Positions 8,241 through 16,836 of a stretch of 64,000 bases of DNA are shown here, one piece after another; position 1 is the first letter of the stretch; the number at the start of each line of letters is the position of its first letter. A program made the position numbers and the translations under genes. Origin of the DNA: Daejeonella lutea. Lineage in GTDB: Bacteria > Bacteroidota > Bacteroidia > Sphingobacteriales > Sphingobacteriaceae. The notes below the pieces were generated by a model. That model did no database searches, was not told where the DNA came from, and was given only the letters and a program-made list of their open reading frames with translations. The stretch spans positions 33,968 through 97,967 of the forward strand of contig NZ_FUYR01000001.1 in the NCBI RefSeq assembly GCF_900168015.1. Reading direction: 5' to 3'.

Positions 8241-9221
8241 TTATCCTCCAATACTGATCATGCTCCTGTTGTGCAGGTCTTCGGTGTGGATCTTTTCAAA
8301 ATCTTTGGTGAACTGTCCCCCGAGTTCCTTCGCTTTGGAGCCTATACTTTCCAGGATGAGAGGCAGAATATCTTCGTTATTTCTAAGGGCGCCGAGCAGG
8401 TTGGTTTCCTTAGTTGAGAACAGGCAGTTTTTCATTTTCCCGTCGGCGGTGAGTCGCATCCGGTTGCAGCCACTGCAGAATGGGGCACTCATGGTGCTTA
8501 TCACTGAAAAACTGCCCTGGTGCCCTTCGATGCGATACTTCTTATCGGTGTCATTAACACCATCATGAAGCCGCAGAGGAGAATATCTTTCTTCGATCTT
8601 GTCGAGCATATCCTTCCAGGTAAAGACCTGGTTACTGGTCCAGCGATTGCCATCAAAAGGCATAAATTCTATGAAACGAACCTGCACGGGCAAGTCTTTG
8701 GTCCAGGCTATGAAGTCAAGGATTTCACTGTCATTGAGTCCTTTCATCACAACTACGTTCACCTTTACCTTAAAACCGCGGTTGAGCATCAGATGGATAT
8801 TGTCCATTACTTTCTGGAAGCCATCGCGACGGGTGATAATGTTGAACTTATCGGCATCGAGCGTATCCAGACTGATGTTTAAGGATTTCACCTGAGCTTT
8901 TTCCAGCACATCGACAAAATCGTGCAGCCTGGTTGCGTTGGTAGTAAGGCTAAGATCCACGGGTAATTTCGACAGGCGGGTGATGATGTCGGCAGCATCC
9001 TTGCGGACGAGCGGTTCACCACCGGTTAGCCGGATCTTATCTACACCATTTTCAACAAAAGTTCTGGCGATTGCTTCGATTTCATGCGGCTGCATAAGCC
9101 TTGAAGCAGGCGTAAATTCATAATCCTCCTCAGGCATGCAATAGAAGCAGCGAAGGTTGCAATTGTCGGTAAGCGAGATTCGCAAATAATTATGAGCCCT
9201 GTCGAATGAATCAATAAGCAT
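8241..9221 (-). CDS. moaA: GTP 3',8-cyclase
   Basis: This radical SAM enzyme rearranges GTP to 3',8-cyclo-7,8-dihydro-GTP, the first step of molybdenum cofactor synthesis. The N-terminal cluster motif CNLRCFYC binds the SAM iron-sulfur cluster. The C-terminal motif FCSGCNRMRLTADGKMKNC binds the second cluster. The chain ends in Gly-Gly, as needed for activity in characterised MoaA. ATG 9221 gives 326 residues. A longer frame to 9443 would read through the mocA gene and is rejected. The start lies 13 bases after the mocA stop. MoaC, which acts next, is not in the window. Confidence 0.95.
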   Translation of the reverse strand: MLIDSFDRAHNYLRISLTDNCNLRCFYCMPEEDYEFTPASRLMQPHEIEAIARTFVENGVDKIRLTGGEPLVRKDAADIITRLSKLPVDLSLTTNATRLHDFVDVLEKAQVKSLNISLDTLDADKFNIITRRDGFQKVMDNIHLMLNRGFKVKVNVVVMKGLNDSEILDFIAWTKDLPVQVRFIEFMPFDGNRWTSNQVFTWKDMLDKIEERYSPLRLHDGVNDTDKKYRIEGHQGSFSVISTMSAPFCSGCNRMRLTADGKMKNCLFSTKETNLLGALRNNEDILPLILESIGSKAKELGGQFTKDFEKIHTEDLHNRSMISIGG

Positions 9222-9234
9222 TTTTAAAGGTAAG

Positions 9235-9846
9235 TTATTTAGCCAAGTTCTTATAATCCTCAGATGTATCGATGTCGATACCACCTTGCTTAAAGGAAAC
9301 GAAGGAACTGACTTCTTTGTATTTGTCAAAGAGCTTTTTGGCACCGGCATCACCTTCGAGGGATAAAAGATCGGTGAAAAGGCTGGAGTGGAAGAGGGCT
9401 GGAATGCCTTTGGTATCGTCATAGCTGCATCCGACAATCGCATCGCCTGTTTCAGCCTGCTTTGCTAGGAGGGAAATGAGGATGGTAGCATCTGCAAACG
9501 GCTGATCACAGACCATCAGGATAGCGGCATCGAGATTAGGTGAATTACTGTTCAGTGCATTGATCCCTGCTTTAATCGATGAGGCGAGCCCGCTTTGCCA
9601 GTTTGGATTGTCTACCCTAACTATCCCTTTATCATCAATTTGATTGTTAATGAGTTCCTTTACGGCCCCAAGCACAACGAGGGTCTGCTTCGCTTTCGTA
9701 GCCTTTGCGCTGTCGATGGCATGCTGTAAAAGTGTCTTGCCCCTATACGCCAGTAACTGTTTCGGCCTGCCGAGCCTGGACGAGCTGCCGGCGGCCAGGA
9801 TGATTACTGCGTAGCTTTTTATAGTGTAATCTCCCTGGGCTTTCAT
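9235..9846 (-). CDS. mocA: Molybdenum cofactor nucleotidyltransferase (MocA/MobA-like)
   Basis: This 203-residue NTP_transf_3 protein has the nucleotide-binding signature LAAGSSSRLGRPKQLL and the metal-site motif MVCDQPFAD. It most resembles MocA, which adds CMP to Mo-molybdopterin for xanthine dehydrogenase-type enzymes. Its position just after xdhC supports this over the GMP-adding MobA. The two activities are hard to separate by eye. Three bases separate it from xdhC. Confidence 0.85.
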   Translation of the reverse strand: MKAQGDYTIKSYAVIILAAGSSSRLGRPKQLLAYRGKTLLQHAIDSAKATKAKQTLVVLGAVKELINNQIDDKGIVRVDNPNWQSGLASSIKAGINALNSNSPNLDAAILMVCDQPFADATILISLLAKQAETGDAIVGCSYDDTKGIPALFHSSLFTDLLSLEGDAGAKKLFDKYKEVSSFVSFKQGGIDIDTSEDYKNLAK

Positions 9847-9849
9847 ATG

Positions 9850-10965
9850 TCAAGTTCTTGGGTGGATTGGAGTCTCCCTGAATTTAAGAAAATTTCCATT
9901 ACGATTAGCAAAGGCAGCTTTGATACCTGCTGCTAGGGACAGGGCTATCTCCTCAGGTGTAACAGCGCCGATGTCGAGACCAACAGGGGCATGGATGCGG
10001 TCCATTTCCGCTTTGGTTACTGGGTTGCCTTCCTCTGCCAGTTCTTTCCAAATCCTTTCGGAGCGAACCCTCGGTCCGAGCATCCCTATAAATGATGCGC
10101 GGGTTTGAAGTGCTCTTAATAAGTTCTTCTTATCTGTTTTATAATCATGGGACATCAGGACGATAGCTGTATGTTCATCGATGGTTAAACTACTGAATTC
10201 TGATGCTGGGATGATCGTATTGGCATAGTTTCGGATCTGGGGATTGATCTTAAGCACATCTCCGCAAACGCTTACGCGCCAGTCGAGTTCTTTTAACAAC
10301 CTGCTCATGGGATAAACATCGTATTGATGACCCATTAATACCACGCTGATCTCCGGCGGCAGGATTTCGATGAATATTTCAATGGAACTTCTATCAGCAG
10401 AGAATTGGGCTGGTGCAGATTTGTTTTCAGCGATCTGCTGCAAGACGTTATCGAAAATGGCCGTTTCAATGCGCGGGTTTTTTAATGTCGAGAGGCTGTC
10501 GCGGCCTTTATATCTGATCACATCACCAGTCGCCACTTTGTCCCAATTCCCTTCAAGTGCGGTAATGGTTAGAAGAACGTGGGTATCGCGGCTTGCTTCA
10601 AGGCAGGATTTGAGTATTTCTACAGGGTTGTTTTTATCATTCAGATCCAAGGGTGTAAAAAGTACGTCGATCACCCCATTACAGCCGAGGCCCACTCCAA
10701 TCTGGTGCGGGTCATCTTCCGTGGTATCGTAGGTGATTAGGGTAGCGCGGGAATTATTGATTGCCAGTCGGGCACGCTTTAAGGCATCGCCCTCAAGACA
10801 GCCGCCACTTATACCGCCGATCCATGTGCCGTCATCAAATACGAGCATGCGGGCGCCGGTGCGGCGGTAGGATGAGCCTTCTACACGGACGACGGTGGCG
10901 AGGGCTGCGTGGGTGCCGGATGGGATTGTGTTGTAGGCTTTGATTATGGCTTTTATTTCTTTCAT
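9850..10965 (-). CDS. xdhC: XdhC/CoxI family molybdenum cofactor insertion protein
   Basis: XdhC proteins bind the molybdenum cofactor, promote its final sulfuration and hand it to xanthine dehydrogenase or CO dehydrogenase-type hydroxylases. The 371-residue protein has the N-terminal XdhC_CoxI domain with GGISGGCLEGDALKRARL and the C-terminal Rossmann-like domain (about 205-340) with VVLMGHQYD, IVLMSHDYKTD and FIGMLGPRVRSERI. It is the first gene of the minus-strand operon. No hydroxylase subunit genes precede or follow it here, so its client enzyme must be encoded elsewhere. Confidence 0.9.
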   Translation of the reverse strand: MKEIKAIIKAYNTIPSGTHAALATVVRVEGSSYRRTGARMLVFDDGTWIGGISGGCLEGDALKRARLAINNSRATLITYDTTEDDPHQIGVGLGCNGVIDVLFTPLDLNDKNNPVEILKSCLEASRDTHVLLTITALEGNWDKVATGDVIRYKGRDSLSTLKNPRIETAIFDNVLQQIAENKSAPAQFSADRSSIEIFIEILPPEISVVLMGHQYDVYPMSRLLKELDWRVSVCGDVLKINPQIRNYANTIIPASEFSSLTIDEHTAIVLMSHDYKTDKKNLLRALQTRASFIGMLGPRVRSERIWKELAEEGNPVTKAEMDRIHAPVGLDIGAVTPEEIALSLAAGIKAAFANRNGNFLKFRETPIHPRT

Positions 10966-10974
10966 TGATTAGGA

Positions 10975-11064
10975 TAAAAATAGGAGAAAAAATAGGAATA
11001 GGATTCATAGGATGATAGGATTCATAGGATTATTGGAAGGATGTCATCCGATAGCTATCGGATG
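10975..11064. repeat. AGGAT-word repeats and a perfect 20-bp palindrome
   Basis: Upstream of xdhC, 10970-11040 holds degenerate tandem words (ATAGGA, GGATTCATAGGAT). It is followed by the exact palindrome CATCCGATAGCTATCGGATG at 11045-11064. The palindrome is symmetric enough to bind a dimeric regulator. It is also of the kind that recurs as an intergenic repeat, so an operator role for the xdhC operon is only a possibility. Confidence 0.6.
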
Positions 11065-11197
11065 CGAGCGACAGCTGGAACCTCCTCTCGGATTTTAGTA
11101 AATACTCTAAATATTATAACTAATCGATAATGCTAGTTTGACACATTAAGAATCGATCGGCATTTAGTACATTCGTTATGCTTAAATAAAAAGAACT

Positions 11198-11656
11198 ATG
11201 CGAAAAATATTCATGACCGTTGCTTTGCTCGTGTGCTTTGCGGGTGCGCAGGCTCAATCGGACAATCCTAAATTTGACCAGGCTTTGGCGACCAAGGTTG
11301 GTGCGGATGACTATGGGATGAAAATGTATGTGCTGGTGCTGCTGAAGACGGGGACTGCCGGGATCACGGACAAGAAGGTTATCGACAGTTTATTTAAGGG
11401 CCACTTTAATAATATGGAGCGGCTGACGGCGGAGGGAAAGCTAGTTGTTGCGGGTCCGATGGGAAAGAATGATAAGAATTATAGGGGGCTTTTTATTTTA
11501 AATGTCCGGAAAGTGGAAGAGGCGAGGGTGCTGGTTGATACTGATCCGGCGGTAAGGAGTATGATGCTGGATGCGGATTTCCTGCCGTGGTATGGGTCGG
11601 CAGCATTAGGGGAATATTTGCAGTATCATGAGAGGGTGGAAAAGAAGAAGATGTGA
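11198..11656 (+). CDS. Secreted YciI-like protein
   Basis: This 152-residue protein has a clear signal peptide (residues 1-19, cleavage after AGAQA). It is followed by a YCII-related ferredoxin-like fold: YVLVLLKTG, a central HFNNMERLTAEGKLVVAGPMG and FILNVRKVEEARVLVDTDPA. These match the YciI pattern of a strand, a helix with an invariant His, and a glycine-rich turn. YciI proteins are usually cytoplasmic, so an exported version is characteristic of Bacteroidota paralogues. The function is unknown. It is a single gene, divergent from the xdhC operon. Confidence 0.8.
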   Translation: MRKIFMTVALLVCFAGAQAQSDNPKFDQALATKVGADDYGMKMYVLVLLKTGTAGITDKKVIDSLFKGHFNNMERLTAEGKLVVAGPMGKNDKNYRGLFILNVRKVEEARVLVDTDPAVRSMMLDADFLPWYGSAALGEYLQYHERVEKKKM

Positions 11657-11695
11657 TTCGGATAAAAAAACAGCAATAAGCGCCGTATTAGGGGA

Positions 11696-12787
11696 TCAGT
11701 CTTTAAAAGTGATAACGAACCTCGTGCCTTCGTTGATTTTGCTTGTGACGTCGATGGTGCCTTTTAGATTGGTGACGTGATTATACACCAGGTACAGGCC
11801 TATTCCCTTGCTGTCGTTATGATCGTGGAATTTCTGGTTTAGCCCGAAGATCTTATCTTTTACTTTATCCATATCAAATCCCATCCCGTTGTCAGTAAAG
11901 ATGAGTTGTTTGATACCGGAGTTGATCGCTGTTTCGATGGTAATTACTGGGGTTACTCCCGGTCGGGCATATTTGACCGAGTTTGTTATCAGGTTCAGGA
12001 ATATGCTGTCGAGATAAGCGCGGTTAAATTTAACTTGATCAAATGCGGCGAAGTTGGTCGTTAAGTTTACCCGCGACACATCCATAAGAGAATGAATTGA
12101 AATGAGCACGGACTTGAGGCTGTGAGAAATGCAGACCTCCTCGGTGTCAACTGGCAGCCGATCTTTCTTAATCAGGACGTCCACTGAATTATTCAAAACT
12201 TCGCTCAGGCTATCGGTAGTAGTCTTTAACACTTCGATATATTCCCGAATTTCCGGATCGCTAATCTTATCGACATCCAATAGGCTGAACAGGGAAATCA
12301 AATTATTGACCGGGGATCTGAGGTCGTGCGATGTTGTATAACTCAGGTGTTTTAATTCCCTGTTGATCCCTGTCAGATACTCAACATGCTGGTTTCTTTC
12401 TTCCTCAAGCTTTTTCTTTGCTGTAACGTTCTTCGCAATAGCATACACTAATTCATCTTTTGGCGAGGGCATGGAAGTCCAGGATAGCCAAACTATCTCG
12501 CCATCTTTTGTCTGATAACGATTCTCAAAATTTAAAAGCGGAACACTGTTCAATACGACTTCGCGTGACGCTTTGGTTATTATTTTGTCTTCATCGTACA
12601 CAAAATTGCTGATTGGTTGTGACAAGAGTTCTTCATTGGTATACCCGAGAACTTTCGAAACGGCCGGGTTGATTCGTCTGAAATATCCATCGAAACCGGC
12701 AATACACAACAAATCTGGCGACAACTCGAAAAAGTGTTCGAATTTATATAATGGGTCGGATGGCTGGTCTGAGTCATTCATAGGCAA
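11696..12787 (-). CDS. PAS domain sensor histidine kinase
   Basis: This 363-residue cytoplasmic kinase has no membrane segments. Residues about 12-130 form a PAS domain with a PAC-like end (FENRYQTKDGEIVWLSWTS). A coiled linker leads to the HisKA box SYTTSHDLRSPVNNL, with its His at about 155. The HATPase_c domain follows, with N-box NLITNSVKYA, G1 box DNGMGFDMDK and G2 box KGIGLYLVYNHV. No response regulator gene is adjacent, so it is an orphan kinase by position. The ligand of the PAS domain cannot be inferred. Confidence 0.92.
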   Translation of the reverse strand: MPMNDSDQPSDPLYKFEHFFELSPDLLCIAGFDGYFRRINPAVSKVLGYTNEELLSQPISNFVYDEDKIITKASREVVLNSVPLLNFENRYQTKDGEIVWLSWTSMPSPKDELVYAIAKNVTAKKKLEEERNQHVEYLTGINRELKHLSYTTSHDLRSPVNNLISLFSLLDVDKISDPEIREYIEVLKTTTDSLSEVLNNSVDVLIKKDRLPVDTEEVCISHSLKSVLISIHSLMDVSRVNLTTNFAAFDQVKFNRAYLDSIFLNLITNSVKYARPGVTPVITIETAINSGIKQLIFTDNGMGFDMDKVKDKIFGLNQKFHDHNDSKGIGLYLVYNHVTNLKGTIDVTSKINEGTRFVITFKD

Positions 12788-13135
12788 TCTGAAATGATCT
12801 AAAAGTAGATGAATTTACATGATTTCTAAGTAATTTCTGCATATCGTTACGCCTGTAACACACAGAAAATTAAAGTATACGTGTGAAAATTAACTATTAG
12901 TCTAATTATCAGCAGTTAAGGGAAATCGTAAAAATTAAAACTGCAATTAATTTACAGGAAACACTTCAATAAAGAATAACTGCGCAACAATTGCAATACC
13001 GTAACTCACAAGGAAGGCCAGTACGAATTTTAAAATTAGTGGGCAATTTGGTTTAGGCCGTAATTAGTAAAACGAAAGCAACCCTTTTTTGATTGGCGCC
13101 GTACTCCCAATAACCAACTATAACTAAATAATTTT
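12788..13135. other. Gene-free AT-rich spacer between divergent genes
   Basis: This 348-base stretch separates the histidine kinase and the CHRD lipoprotein and must carry both promoters. I see no strong TAnnTTTG box and no hairpin. On the minus strand, 12947-13060 is an open frame that could encode one hydrophobic helix ending in FPVN. It has no start codon and may be the decayed tail of a membrane protein gene or chance. Confidence 0.35.
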
Positions 13136-13621
13136 ATGAAAGCTATTTTTAAAAGCCAATTGATGACAATAATTGCGGTGTGTGCAATATTGATGGGTAC
13201 TGTTTCAGGTTGTAAAAAGGATGATGATCCGGAGGTTGACAATATGAAAAGGGTAACAGTGACTCTGAGCGGGGCTCAGGAAACTCCTGCTGTTCAAAGT
13301 ACCGGTACAGGAACGGCAAAATTAGTTTTTGATCCGGCTCTGAAAACTATTAACTACAATATGACCTGGACATTGGGTTCATCAACCGCAACCACCACTA
13401 ATATGCACTTTCATGGTGCTGAGGATGGTTCTGATCTAAAGAGTTCGGGTGTAGCTATCGGCATCACCGGATTTACAACGGCCAATACGGGAACGATTTC
13501 CGGTACAACTGTGGCATTGACAGATGCTCAGGTTGCGCAACTTTTGGCAGGAAAATGGTATCTGAATATTCATAGCTCGACCGTGCCAGGAGGGGAATTA
13601 AGAGGAAATATCAAATTCTAA
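13136..13621 (+). CDS. CHRD domain lipoprotein
   Basis: This 161-residue lipoprotein has a signal sequence ending in the lipobox VSGC (Cys about 26), followed by an acidic KKDDDPEVD linker. That is typical of surface-directed Bacteroidota lipoproteins. The rest is one CHRD domain: VTLSGAQETPAV at the start, MHFHGAEDG in the middle and WYLNIHSSTVPGGELRGNI at the end. CHRD was defined in chordin. Its bacterial role is unknown, although the histidine pairs hint at metal binding. A clear terminator follows (13644-13682). Confidence 0.9.
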   Translation: MKAIFKSQLMTIIAVCAILMGTVSGCKKDDDPEVDNMKRVTVTLSGAQETPAVQSTGTGTAKLVFDPALKTINYNMTWTLGSSTATTTNMHFHGAEDGSDLKSSGVAIGITGFTTANTGTISGTTVALTDAQVAQLLAGKWYLNIHSSTVPGGELRGNIKF

Positions 13622-13643
13622 AGCCTCTGGCTTTTTGAATTTC

Positions 13644-13682
13644 AATGAGGTGGCAGATTTCATGTTCCTGTCACCTCATTTT
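13644..13682 (+). terminator. Terminator after the CHRD lipoprotein gene
   Basis: Bases 13644-13652 pair with 13672-13680. The stem extends inward through 13653-13656 with 13668-13671, and the 3' arm ends in TTTT. It begins 23 bases after the stop codon. Confidence 0.65.
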
Positions 13683-13791
13683 ATGTGTTTAGTGTGAATT
13701 GGGAATTAGGGATCAGGTTTTAGGCTTGAGGGTCTGACCTAGTTAGGGTCTGACCAAGAAAATTAGACCTGCACGTAACTTTGTCTTCCGA

Positions 13792-14610
13792 TTGAACAAG
13801 TCAATAAGGATTTTTGTGCAGTTATCTTTCGCGTTTTTGTCACTAATCCCGGCAGAAGCGCAGGAATTATTTGTCGCAACAGAGCCAGCAAGCAACCAGC
13901 CCCGGAACTCTGTCAGGGTTAGGCTTTCGAATGAAGGTGTAGCAGAAACCGACCTGAAGAGCAGGACAAGTTTAGGTTTAATGTACGGACTGAACAAGAA
14001 CCTGATGATCAATGCGAATGCTTACATGGCAGATTTTTATCAGCGAAAGCAGCGGATTGGTGGGTACTCATTTTATACAAAATACCGCTTCCTGAATATT
14101 GACAACGCTCAGAAACACTTCCGCGGGGCTGCATTTGCTCACTATTCCACTGTTAAATTTCCAATAATACATGACGAGATAAATCTGGCGGGCGAAAATA
14201 ATGGACTGCAGGGTGGACTGGTTTTCACACAGCTGCTTCATAAACTGGCCTTGTCGGGATCCGTTTCATATACCAAATCACTGGATAAGTTTACTCCGGG
14301 GCATGAGATGCTGCATGATGATGCCCATAACAGCATAGGGTATACTTTCTCAACCGGCTATCTGGTGTTTCCAAAGGAGTATACCAACTACAAGCAGATA
14401 AACACCAATCTTTATGTGGAATTTCTCGGTGACTCACATACCGGCTCGGGCAGGAATTTTATGGATATATCGCCGGCAATTCAATTCATCTTTCACAGTA
14501 AAGTGAGGCTGGACCTATCAAAGCGCCAGCAGCTTTGGGGGAATATGCAGCGAAGATTTAAAAATTTATACCAGGTACGGGTTGAATACAACCTTTTCAA
14601 TGTATTGTAA
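13792..14610 (+). CDS. Putative outer-membrane or secreted protein
   Basis: This 272-residue protein, if begun at TTG 13792, has a good signal peptide (about 1-24, ending PAEAQ). No ATG is available in the open frame upstream. The mature part is rich in alternating aromatic and polar residues, with repeated strand-like segments (YSFYTKYRFLN, LYVEFLGDSHTG, YQVRVEYNLFNVL). It ends in a strand as outer-membrane beta-barrels often do. I do not recognise a specific family. A beta-barrel of unknown role is the best description. A TTAGG-type word stretch precedes it at 13690-13755. Confidence 0.65.
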   Translation: MNKSIRIFVQLSFAFLSLIPAEAQELFVATEPASNQPRNSVRVRLSNEGVAETDLKSRTSLGLMYGLNKNLMINANAYMADFYQRKQRIGGYSFYTKYRFLNIDNAQKHFRGAAFAHYSTVKFPIIHDEINLAGENNGLQGGLVFTQLLHKLALSGSVSYTKSLDKFTPGHEMLHDDAHNSIGYTFSTGYLVFPKEYTNYKQINTNLYVEFLGDSHTGSGRNFMDISPAIQFIFHSKVRLDLSKRQQLWGNMQRRFKNLYQVRVEYNLFNVL

Positions 14611-14652
14611 GTACAGCGGACCCTGCATTTCCACAACAGATGCGCATCCAGG

Positions 14653-15129
14653 TTACCTTATTCGTTTCATGGGGAAAGCCTGACGCTTTACTACACCTTT
14701 GCTGATCCCTGAAATCTCAGCGATCAGCGAATCTTTTGATATTCTTGTATAAGAAATAAGCTGAGGGAAGTCGTGGTTCTTGTTTTCAAAGACGACTTTG
14801 TTGTCGGAGTTACTGATCATGGGAAAACTAACAGGCTGATTATTGTTCTGTCCGTTTACTGTGGGGATGTAGATAAGAAGATTGCTTTTTCTGACAAGCT
14901 GGATGTTCTCAAAAACTACTGTGTCTCGTTCTCGGATCATATAGCTTTTTCCGGCCAGCTCGCTATTGCTCACTTTCTTCCAGGATTCATACATACTGCC
15001 GCGAGAGGTTTTATTTTCCCAGGTTCCAATCAGCCATTCGGCCTCATGAGTTTGAAAATTGCCGCGGGTTCCCATGCTGCTGGCGAGGCTGAAGGCAATG
15101 CAAGTACTTAGAAAGAATTTGATTTTCAT
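14653..15129 (-). CDS. Secreted DUF6265-like protein
   Basis: This 158-residue exported protein from ATG 15129 has a signal peptide of about 20 residues. A longer frame from 15186 lacks a sensible N-terminus. The mature part starts with EAEWLIGTWENKT, then YESWKKVSNSELAGKSY, and carries VVFENKNHDFPQLISY towards the end. These motifs fit the small lipocalin-like DUF6265 family, whose ligand is unknown. A TATGTTTG promoter-like box lies on the minus strand at 15160-15167. It follows the AraC gene on the same strand and may respond to it. Confidence 0.8.
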   Translation of the reverse strand: MKIKFFLSTCIAFSLASSMGTRGNFQTHEAEWLIGTWENKTSRGSMYESWKKVSNSELAGKSYMIRERDTVVFENIQLVRKSNLLIYIPTVNGQNNNQPVSFPMISNSDNKVVFENKNHDFPQLISYTRISKDSLIAEISGISKGVVKRQAFPMKRIR

Positions 15130-15204
15130 ATTACTGGGTTTACTGTTTAAATATGAATGCAAACATAGCTCTGGTGAACTACCCAAAATTGTAAAGATGC
15201 GACC

Positions 15205-16020
15205 TTAATCTATTCCAGAAAAAAATGCAGTCAACTTCAGGTTATCAGAATAGAATTGTTTGGGGCTGAGCCCGGTGAATTCTTTAAAGTCCTTTATAAA
15301 ATGGGCCTGATCATAGTATTCACTCTCATGGGCGATGACAGTGAGGCTGTTTGAGTCGCTGCGTTGAAGTAACTTCAGCGCGGTCTGTAGTCTGATGATC
15401 TTTAGTAGTTGTTTAGGGCTCAGGCCCACAACGACAGCAAACTTTCGCTCTAACTGCCTTCTGTTCACACTCATTTTTACGGAAAGATCCTCGACTGATC
15501 CCTGGCCCTTTAAATTAATTATTTCCTGCACAGTGTTCTTTACTGTTCGATCGATCGTTTCAGGGATAGATAGCCTGCTTAAAAAAAAGGCTTCGATGAT
15601 GCCTATCTTTTCTGGGATTGTTTCTGCAGTAGAAATTGCCTGCCCCACCTCCCGGCCATCATTTTCAAACAGCTCTGTGAGTGGTACCGCTCTGTTGTCC
15701 ATATTCTTTATTGAGATACCAGCCAATGGAGTAAAACCATCCGGGTGGAATCTTACAGCAAAAATGTTTGTGGCACCTGTTGGCTCGATGTCCAACGGAG
15801 AAGTTATTTGTCCGAATACAAAAGCTTTCGGTTGGATCATTTTACTCCCGTCCTTTAGATATTGGACATAACTGTCGCCGAGATGAAAAATCATTTCCAT
15901 ACATCCGTCAGGTACGATGCGCTGCTTTTGAGGCAGGAGTTTTCTCGGGCCCCGGAGAGTCCAGTAACATTTAATAATGGAGGCTAAAACGATACCTGGG
16001 GGAAAGGTTTTGTAATCCAT
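15205..16020 (-). CDS. AraC family transcriptional regulator
   Basis: This 271-residue regulator has an N-terminal sensing domain of the DUF6597 type (residues 1 to about 110, with RIVPDGCMEMIFHLGD and FVFGQITSPL) and a C-terminal AraC double helix-turn-helix (about 170-260). The HTH region includes SVEDLSVKMSVNRRQLERKF and the second-helix signature YYDQAHFIKDFKEFTGLSPKQF. The effector is not predictable. It starts 18 bases after the end of the truncated RluA-like fragment, and a DUF6265 gene lies downstream on the same strand. Confidence 0.9.
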   Translation of the reverse strand: MDYKTFPPGIVLASIIKCYWTLRGPRKLLPQKQRIVPDGCMEMIFHLGDSYVQYLKDGSKMIQPKAFVFGQITSPLDIEPTGATNIFAVRFHPDGFTPLAGISIKNMDNRAVPLTELFENDGREVGQAISTAETIPEKIGIIEAFFLSRLSIPETIDRTVKNTVQEIINLKGQGSVEDLSVKMSVNRRQLERKFAVVVGLSPKQLLKIIRLQTALKLLQRSDSNSLTVIAHESEYYDQAHFIKDFKEFTGLSPKQFYSDNLKLTAFFSGID

Positions 16021-16038
16021 GCTGCAATATCAGGTTAT

Positions 16039-16836
16039 TTAGACTAATCCATTGAGCATGTGGTCGAAAATTGGCTTGCATTTTTCTTTACAGCAGGGAT
16101 AATAATGTCCGTGCTTCCACTGATCAGATTTGGGAGAAAGGCCCCACCAGAATTCTGTCATTGCAAGTGGTTGCAGCTGATGCTGGAAAGCATAATGCAG
16201 GAGTTTCGGTCCGGCGCATTCCCCGGCACCACTTGGCGGATTTTTGTAATTGGCTTTCTTAAATATCTGTGCCAGGCTTTTTTGCTCGCCAGCCTGATTC
16301 AGGAAGAAGTAATGGTCGAATATCTGATGCTGCAGGGAATTCGAATGCATGCGGCGCTTGGATTTCAATAATTTTACCTGTTCTTCGTAGTCCGCTGGTT
16401 TCGACTCTTCTAGAGCTTTGATAAATAAATTGATGCGGGTGAGGGCCTGCATGCCTTCGGTTACAAAACTCTGGTCTGTCAGGCTATCAAATACAGGAGG
16501 GACAAATTTTGTATGATTATTGCCTCCGGCAAGTTTGCCGGAAAATGCTGCGAGGTAGCCAACCTCGTTATTTTTGTCCTTTACTACGAGCACACCAAAC
16601 ATCTTACCTATAATCGCACCCTGCTGACCTTGCGATAACCCAAAGTTGTGTTCCCAATCGGTTTGCGTTTGCAGATAACGTTGAAGATGTTTTGCGGCAA
16701 TTTTTGCTAATGGGTGGGGAGTTTTGTCCAATGTAAAGGTTTCCGGCACCTCGAGTTCGGGCGTTAAGGAAGTTAACGGTATGAAGAACTTATTTGTATG
16801 ATTTGTTTCCGCGCTCAGTTCAATCCCTTTCTTCGT
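16039..16836 (-). pseudogene. RluA-family N-terminal fragment lacking the catalytic domain
   Basis: The open frame encodes the N-terminal region found in long (about 550-residue) Bacteroidota RluA-type pseudouridine synthases. It has HPLAKIAAKHLQRYL, FGVLVVKD, the segment PPSGAGECAGPKLLHYAF, AMTEFWWG and HGHYYPCCKEKCKPI. It stops right after the HMLNGL motif. The catalytic domain with its HRLDxxTSG-type motif should follow, but only 18 bases remain before the AraC gene. The 5' end also looks damaged. Family-like sequence (FFIPLTSL) continues upstream of the only usual start (GTG 16749) to a stop at 16837, with no ATG, GTG or TTG. I infer a gene remnant. A stand-alone domain cannot be excluded. 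Confidence 0.7.

Noticed and set aside
9222-9443. N-terminal extension of moaA by 74 codons
   Set aside because: The extension lies wholly inside or next to mocA and lacks conserved sequence. The MLIDSFDRAHNYLR start at 9221 fits the family.
12947-13060. Minus-strand frame with one hydrophobic helix ending FPVN
   Set aside because: No usual start codon lies between the upstream stop and the helix. It may be a remnant, but chance is as likely.
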